Positions 58,012-64,000 of a stretch of 64,000 nucleotides of DNA are shown here, piece by piece. Below the pieces are notes generated by a model that was not told the origin of the DNA, did no database searches, and was given only the letters and a program-made list of their open reading frames with translations. The first letter of the stretch is position 1. Each line of letters starts with the position of its first letter. Position numbers and translations under genes: made by a program. The stretch is from the NCBI GenBank assembly GCA_024220505.1, contig JAKZZE010000020.1:806001-870000 (forward strand). The letters run 5' to 3'. The stretch is from Rhizopus arrhizus (lineage: Eukaryota > Mucoromycota > Mucoromycetes > Mucorales > Rhizopodaceae).

Positions 58012-59153
58012 CTAGTTCACTCTTCCAGGTCGATATTTTATTTCAAATTCGTATTCGGCAAGTGCTATGATCCATCGTGCGATAATTCCAGTAGGATTTG
58101 GCGATTTGAGTAATCCGTGTAATGCTGAGTGATCTGTGATTATTGTGAATCTCTTTCCCAAAAGATAAGGACGAAACATGTTTACTGCCCATATGACTGC
58201 CAAACATTCTAGCTTTATCGGTGCGTAATTTATTTCACTGGACCTTAGTCCCCTACTCGCGAATATGATCGGATGCTCGTGACCATTATCATCTAATTGT
58301 GTAAGGATACACTCAAGCCCTGCTTTTGAAGCGTCCGTGACCAAAATAAAAGGCTTACTAAAATCGGGTCTAGTTAAGATAGGAGCTGTTGTAAGCAGTC
58401 TCTTAAGAGTTTCAAAGGATTCAGTGGTCTTTTCTGTCCATGGAACTTGTTTGATCGTTTTTGTTTGATCATGTAGAGGTCTTGCTATAGCGGCAAAATT
58501 TTTAATAAATCGCCTATAATAAGAAGCCAAGCCTAAAAATCCTCTGACTTGTTTGAATGTCTTTGGTTGTGGATATTCGATGATTTTCTTGATTGTTTCC
58601 GGATCTATTTGCACACCATCTTTTGTTACGATATAGCCAAGAAATTTGAGATGATCTTTGAAGAAAAAACACTTTTCGGGATTTAGTTTGAGATTTGCAA
58701 TTTGTATACATTGAAAAACTTGCTCCAAGTGGTGTAAATGGTCTTGTTGGTTGAATGAATATACATTTAAGTCGTCTATATACTCTACTAGACACTTATT
58801 AATAAGTGGCTGAAAACTAAATCTATGAGCCTCTGGAATGTGGCAGGAAAGTTTACAAGTCCCATTGGTAAGGTATTGTAATGGTATATTCCAAATTTTG
58901 TTGTGAAGGCGGTTAGTTCTTTACTATCTTCATCCATCGGTACTTGATGAAAACCAGCTCGCATATCTAGTACTGAGAAAACTTTAGCTTTTCCTAACAT
59001 GTCTAGCAAGTCATCAATTCGTGGCAATGGATATGCATCTTTTTTTGTAACTGCGTTAAGCTTTCGATAGTCTATCACCATTCTATATTCTCCATTTTTC
59101 TTTTTAACTAAGATGACTGGCGCAGCCCACGGACTGTTTGAAGGGGAGATCAC
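58012..59153 (-). pseudogene. Ty3/gypsy reverse transcriptase-RNase H, frameshifted
   Basis: RT begins PWAAPVILVKKK with YRKLNAVTKKDAYPLPRIDD, VFSVLDMRAGFHQ and TLPMGLVNFPATFQRLID; a one-base frameshift near 58795-58806 separates these from the catalytic YIDDLNVYSFNQQDHLH and the rest (LNPEKCFFFKDHLKFLGYIV, QVRGFLGLASYYRRFIKNFA). RNase H follows with FILVTDASKAGL and TIITDHSALHGLL and stops at KYRPGRVN. The codon after it is TAG, and the next codons (SADF...) resemble the normal continuation but contain further stops. Another frameshift lies just upstream of 59153 and a TAA interrupts the HKI-IV junction at about 59251. The catalytic YIDD is present, but expression as one polyprotein is impossible. 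Confidence 0.88.
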
Positions 59154-59250
59154 ACCTAGTTTTGTGTATTTTTTCTAGTTCCTTTTGTAAGTGTTCCGCT
59201 TCCAAAGGGCTAATCCGATATGGTCGGTGACTGATAGGCAAGGTGCCTTT

Positions 59251-59991
59251 TTATACAATTATTTTGTGTTGTAATAACCTTGTATGGCCGATACTGTCAT
59301 TATCCCAGTCGAAAATTTCTTCGTATTTCTTTAAGAGCCTTTTTAGCTTTCTTGCTATTTTTCTATCCATTTCTCCAACTTCAAGCTTATTGTACTTTTC
59401 TGTTTCTAAAGTTTCTTTGTCCATTTCGTCGGCCATTTCCATTGTACAGAGATGAAGGCTTTTTTCAACATGATATGCTTGTATAATTGTATCCTCTTTA
59501 AGATTGAGTTTTTTCAAGATTCCTATTTCTTCACCTGGATCCAGAATTATACTATCATTAGAGCGATTGTATATTCGAATTTCCAAGCTTTTTCTGTTGG
59601 TAATAAAGTTGTGACAAGGATCAAGGACACTGGATTTTTCTAATATTTTGGTACTGGTTATTTCAAAATTATACATTAATTCTGTAAGTTCATCTTTAGG
59701 TTTCTTGATTATGATAGCCTTTGATGAGTTTGCTGGAATAATTAATACATCTGATGAGGCTTCCATAATGCATTGATCTTTAAGATTTTTTATCTGTATG
59801 TCTTCCTTGTGGTTGTTTTCAAGCAATAATAGTGAATGTTCTTCATCATCAGCTTCTTCTTCTTCAGTAGATTCTTCATCCACTTCATCTTCTTCTGAAT
59901 CTGTTTTATCATCCTCGAAATGCACTTTTTTCGTTTCTTTTGAATTTGTTGAACTGATAGGATGTTGGTAACTTTGGATGTAACTGGACAT
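59251..59991 (-). pseudogene. Ty3/gypsy pol linker, protease-to-RT region
   Basis: 246-codon frame with an acidic N-terminal part (EEDEVDEESTEEEEADDEEH) and a conserved-looking region LVIPANSSKAIIIKK ... DPGEEIGILKKLNL ... LLKKYEEIFDWDNDSIGHTR, the segment that normally precedes RT in gypsy polyproteins. It ends with TAA after HKIIV, where intact elements read straight into RT. Confidence 0.75.
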
Positions 59992-60015
59992 TTTTGGTAG
60001 AGGTGTATTCTTACG

Positions 60016-60369
60016 TTAAAAGAATATTACTATTTCTGTTTTTTTGTTTTTATAGGACACCTTCAGGGTTGAACTATTAAAATCAATTTTGGCCTTTGCT
60101 ATGTTTAACCAATTGTTTCCGATAATTAAATGAGCTGGGCAAGATGGTAATACTTCAATAGTGCACGGAATAACTAAATCCTCTTGTACTTCAATAGGTA
60201 CATCATATATTACTCCCAAAGCATGATGTTTAGTATCGTTTCCTAAGGTAAATACGCTTTCTGAGGCGGCATCTATTTCTAATCCTAGAGCGTCTGCTAG
60301 GGATTTTGACATACACGTCTTGACAGTGTTGTAGAACAGCAACTGATTGTAATTGACATCGATAAACAT
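60016..60369 (-). pseudogene. Ty3/gypsy protease, C-terminal half
   Basis: Contains SKSLADALGLEIDAASESVF, TLGNDTKHHALGVIYDVPIE and HLIIGNNWLNIAKAKIDFNS, the C-terminal half of a retropepsin (the IIGNNWL block corresponds to the ILG(M/L) region). The active-site half lies on the other side of a noncoding insertion (about 60370-60835). Confidence 0.75.
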
Positions 60370-60798
60370 AAGTCTTAATACAAGATCATAATTAAATAAA
60401 ATAAAAATATAAGTTTATTTAAATAAGATCATACAATCAATTCCAATTAAACATGTTCTTTTAGAATATGTTTTGTATTAATAAGAGTTCTTTGATAAGA
60501 AGAAGTATCAACTAAAATAACAAGATCCAATCCAATATCAGGAATATTGCTAATCTTTCACATAATTGAAATAACGCGTAAAATAACCTTATTCAAATCA
60601 GTGAGGAATTCCCAGAATAAAAGATAATCTATGACAGACATACAAAAGAACAAATGAAAAGTTTTCATAATCATAATTATAGATGACACTTGCTAAAGTA
60701 CCTGAATATTAGAAGAACGCTTACAATAGAAGATATCAAGCCACTCACTCAATAAGATATAAATACCTACCTTCAATTAGAATAATTTTTACTTTAAC

Positions 60799-61287
60799 TT
60801 AAACTGAAATAAAGATCAGTCTCAAAAAGTACTCACACTGTTTCTTGATCTTTGTTTCTACCTTTTCTTCAACTACTTTTACCATTATACAACAGACAGC
60901 ACCACAGTCGACAAGTACCTTCACTGTTTTGTCTCCGATATTGATTTTCGAATATACAGCAGTGGTATTGATATCATCCTCTTCTATTACAGCCATAGTC
61001 TCCTTTGAAGTTTCTGTTGCATGTATTCTTTTGGGTTTACATGCATTTGCCAAACTCGTTCTAAGTGTGGGTGCAGCTACTATCAGATCTGCTACAGATA
61101 TGTCTGCTTTTTGATTCATAACATCTGATACAATATCATATATGATAGGTGGGGCCTTCGTTTTCCTTCTTATCGATTTTGGCTTGATTTCAATAGGGAG
61201 ACCAGAGTCTACTTCCATACTTTGTGTATTCTGTATAGGTTGTTTGGGCACGTTGCTTGTTTCCTTGACTTGATTACGTTTGTTCAC
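60799..61287 (-). pseudogene. Ty3/gypsy Gag C terminus and protease active site
   Basis: Frame with KADISVADLIVAAPTLRTSL and NACKPKRIHA (typical of gypsy Gag-protease junctions), then INIGDKTVKVLVDCGAVCCI. DCGA is the protease active-site triad in a D-C-G rather than D-S/T-G form. After this the frame runs into the noncoding insertion and stops. Confidence 0.75.
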
Positions 61288-61550
61288 ACGCTTAGTAACT
61301 GAAGTACTACTTGGTTGTTTTCCTTTTTCTCTTGTTATAGGCTTAGAATAAGGCTTGGAGCTTAGAACTTCAGGTGGATGTTCAGGTCTTATAGCAGCAT
61401 AAAGATCTTGAGCTTGATATGGGTTATCGTATTCATTTTGGGTAAGTATGACATTGAGATTATGTTGTTGGTTTTGTTGTTTAATGGGTTTGTTGTTATG
61501 ATGGGTGTTCGATTGACCATTCTTTTGATTATCAAAAGCAACCGACCCAT

Positions 61551-62781
61551 TTAGTTTTTTGATTGTTGGTTTTGATAGCGAGGCTGAGAGGTGCCTTGCT
61601 GGGGTTGATTATTATAATTATCGGTTGGCTGATTTGGATTACGATTTTGATTGCTATATTCATATCTTCCATAACTATGATCATAGTTATTTCTGTATCT
61701 GTTGTTGCCTCTGTAGGTATAACCGTTGATTTCATTTCGATTATATCCATTATTGTAATCATTGTTTTGAGAATTGTTATAGTTATCGTATCTTGGACGT
61801 CGATTATAATTTCTGGTAGGTTGTGATGAATGTTGATGTAGATTCAATTCACTGCGTATAGTTTCTTGAATAAGGTTAACCAAGTCGTGTTGTGAATTGG
61901 TATGCACTAGTTGATTGTTATGTCTATTCATCATTGGCTGTGTATACAAGTGACTATTATTTGCATTGCCTTTTACTTCCATGGTGACTAGTTGGTTTGG
62001 ACCTGTGATCAATTCAGAATAAGGAGCAATATAATTACTTCCAGCATTGTTGCGTAAGTCATTAATAGGTACAGCATGAATATGTCTTTCTTCTGTGTCG
62101 ATTAATTCTACATTATGATTGTTTACACCATGGTGTCTTGTATATCTGTTGTCATCATGATATATGAGGGCATTGTTGACGTTTCTTGGAATAAAAGGAT
62201 TATCCACCATGGCTATTTTGCGTGGACGATTGGCATTCCACCATCCATCAGCATGATTTATCCATTCTTGGAATGTATGGGCACTACTTTGTATGCAGAA
62301 TTGTTTAATTTCTTTAAGGAGACCAGCACGAAAACGACTTTCAACAACTGCTTCACTTGTAATGTTTGCAAGGTCAGCAGCTTCACGGAGTCTCACCAAA
62401 AAGATTTGTGGATGTTCCTGTTCATCTTGAAACATTTCGTTAAATTCTAATTCATAGCTCTGAATTAGTTCAGGCGTGATGTAGTGTTGCTTGAGTAATT
62501 CCATAACATTGTCATATGTGACATTAGGGATTTCTCTGGAGTATTTCTTTTTCAAAATAGATTTTAGCGGCTCGGTGTAATTGAGATTTGAGTACGATAA
62601 GTTTTCTGTCATCACTGAGAGTATTAGTGATTGCAAGGTATGAATCAAGTATTTCTTGAAAGTGATGGAAGTCTTCCCCTTCATAGCCGTAAAATTCAAT
62701 TAATCTTGGGCGATAGCCTTGGTTAAAAGTATGGTTGCTAGCATTAGCTAACGCGATTTGTCATGTAGAGTATGAGGCCAT
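61551..62781 (-). pseudogene. Ty3/gypsy Gag
   Basis: The main frame (61551-62699) has the Gag_retrotrans capsid-like region (TYDNVMELLKQHYITPELIQ, QIFLVRLREAADLANI) and an Asn/Tyr/Arg-rich C-terminal tail with no CCHC zinc knuckle visible. Its first ~45 codons are out of frame. The true N terminus lies in another frame, starting at ATG 62779-62781 (MASYST), with an in-frame TGA after six codons, then GYRPRLIEFYGYEGEDFHHF and a frameshift near 62560. Hence one stop and one frameshift in Gag. Confidence 0.75.
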
Positions 62782-63385
62782 TTTTAAATTTTTTGGTACG
62801 TTTTGTAGTTCTTGAAGTAGGGTTTTGATAGTTTTCTTGATGATTTGTTTTAATTTGATAGATTTTTCCAATTGCTTGTTAATAATGTTTGTAATTTGTT
62901 GATTTGTTCCCTCGTAATGACCACCAAATGTAATTTTTTGTGATAGGTATTGTTTCGTTTGTTAAATGGCCATAAGAGTTTAGATGCAGTTTAACTTTTC
63001 TTTAAAGTGTAAAAGAATTTGAGATCAAAAGTACGTGTTTATATTGATAAATTTGGTTTGCTTGTAGTAAGTGATCACCAGATTTTGTATTGTAGATCAA
63101 ACAGTAAAAAGTAATAAAAGTTTTCTTGATAAGAGAATATAAAATTGATACGATGAAGGTAATTTGACTTCAAAGGACTTGACTTGTTGTATATGTAAGG
63201 GATCAGAAAGATTTTATATGTCTATTCTTGAACACATTCTTTCTATTGTAAGTAGAGATAAAATTGAAGTTATGTTAAAAGTAAAGTATATCAAAGTGAA
63301 GTGATAAAGGGGATATTTATATGTGTGATTTTTTGTAATTTTTTATTTTGAACTTTTTTGTTTATTGTTATTTTATTGGATGTCT
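62782..63385 (-). other. retrotransposon 5' leader
   Basis: Noncoding between the LTR and gag on the minus strand. Contains a second GATCACTTA / TCTGGTGATC word like those in the LTRs, and an inverted homologue at 57.2-57.9 kb. Confidence 0.5.
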
Positions 63386-63894
63386 TGTAGGTTTGTGTTT
63401 TAATTGAGTAAAGTTTGCTTGTAAAGCTTGATTGTAAGGTTAAGATTGCCTTATAAGTTGTTGCTTTATATAGAATTTAAGCGGATGCTTGTTAAGTAGT
63501 AATCACCAGATCTTATATGTAAGATCAATACGATGTTTTTTTGATAAAATAATATAAAAAGTAAAGTAAAATAAGAGATCAGGAACTTTTATGAGAAGGT
63601 TGCCTGTTTATTGAATAATAATAATAATAGAATATATGAGTAGAACTGTCTTTTTTCTTTGACTAAATGGTTGTGATATTTATATATATATATATTTTTT
63701 TCTTTTCTTTTTGACCTTTCTCATTTCTTTGACCTTTTTCATTTTTTGACTTCTTTCACTTTTACTTCGTGTAACCTCTTTACTGACTACTATAGTCTCA
63801 CTATGTCGACCGACATTAATATCGCTGGATATTAAAATTTGTTCTTGTGATCATCATTGTTCTCCAGATCCAAAATTTCATCATTTATGCTACA
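63386..63894 (-). repeat. Ty3 5' LTR (minus orientation)
   Basis: On the minus strand it begins TGTAGCATAAATGATG at 63894, matching the start of the solo LTR at 10225, and plausibly ends CCTACA at 63386. It contains the GATCTGGTGATTACTACTTA motif shared by all LTRs of the group and a TATATATA tract at about 63683-63696. The 3' boundary is provisional. Confidence 0.65.
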
Positions 63895-64000
63895 ATACTA
63901 AAAGTGGTGTAATTTTTTGTTGCTTTAATGGCTTGTAAGAGTTAACGGTTTTGAAATAGAGTAAAGTTGATGAAAATGGATAAAAAAAAAAAAATAAGAG
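63895..64000 (-). repeat. LTR end of another Ty3 copy, cut by window edge
   Basis: 63909-63999 is an inverted near-identical copy of 57554-57642 (ends AAAAAATTACA on the minus strand). The family-A LTR starts only about 14 bp after it, so one element sits directly next to or inside another. Continues beyond the window. Confidence 0.65.

Larger units (their letters stand above)
57991..63894 (-). mobile_element. defective Ty3/gypsy retrotransposon
   Basis: Reading on the minus strand from the right: LTR (63386-63894), leader, Gag (start 62781), Gag-protease (61287-60016, interrupted), linker, reverse transcriptase and RNase H (59153-58012). Order PR-RT-RH and motif content identify Ty3/gypsy (Metaviridae-type) ancestry. 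Integrase and the 3' LTR are absent: the frame decays just past the end of RNase H, where an oppositely oriented LTR segment begins. At least six frame breaks occur, so the copy is dead. Confidence 0.82.

Noticed and set aside
1..64000. 5S/18S/28S rRNA, snRNA or telomere repeats
   Set aside because: Looked for conserved words and found none.

Overview
The window is nuclear DNA from a filamentous fungus, most likely a Mucorales-type Mucoromycota. It is strongly A+T-rich, its genes carry several short GT-AG introns (about 50-100 nt), and the gene content fits: a rhizopuspepsin-type aspartic protease, a chitin synthase with a fused myosin motor, and a multicopy hypothetical family of a kind I associate with Mucorales. 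There are no operons; each gene stands alone with its own promoter. For most multi-exon genes I worked out the exons by hand and checked that summed exon lengths divide by three.

Layout. (1) 0-17 kb is a mobile-element-rich stretch with few host genes: a broken Tc1/mariner transposase (1.0-1.9 kb), ATP11 (2.2-3.3 kb), a solo LTR with a perfect 5-bp target duplication (4.37-4.79 kb), a small secreted DPBB protein (6.4 kb), a second, nearly complete Tc1-type DD34E transposase (8.4-9.6 kb), a hypothetical gene split by another solo LTR (9.6-11.2 kb), and a Fanzor-type element (11.9-15.5 kb). (2) 17-28.5 kb is dense housekeeping sequence: a possible small orphan gene, a second DPBB protein, a 1,725-residue myosin-motor chitin synthase, a Zn2Cys6 regulator divergent from an SLC25A46/Ugo1-like outer-membrane carrier, and proteasome RPT4. 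(3) 28.5-36.4 kb is nearly gene-free and holds a second copy of the 4.4-kb solo LTR. (4) 36.4-54.6 kb is again dense: ATG10, aspartic protease, GID4, a CENP-S/MHF1-like gene, an F-box/WD40 protein, a SAM-domain peptide, an Msn2-like zinc-finger protein, an RlmN-like radical-SAM enzyme, an FG nucleoporin, a DUF1771-Smr protein, proteasome alpha7 and the PP2A B55 subunit. (5) 56-64 kb is a tRNA-Arg(UCU) gene beside nested, decayed Ty3/gypsy retrotransposons.

The most interesting object is the Fanzor element. An 835-residue, four-exon protein with a TnpB/Fanzor-like RuvC I motif, a C4 zinc finger and a NRD-type RuvC III motif reads without any frame break. It sits inside inverted repeats beginning CAGT, with a TA dinucleotide on each side (11901-11902 and 15474-15475). 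That is the structure expected of a Tc1/mariner-like element carrying an RNA-guided nuclease, and it lies within about 2.5 kb of a Tc1-type transposase gene. The noncoding segment between its stop codon and the left end is the natural place to look for its guide RNA.

How the genes relate: proteolysis and protein turnover recur (RPT4, proteasome alpha7, GID4 substrate receptor, F-box/WD40 adaptor, ATG10, secreted aspartic protease), but they are spread over 24 kb on both strands and look like ordinary genome neighbours rather than a functional cluster.
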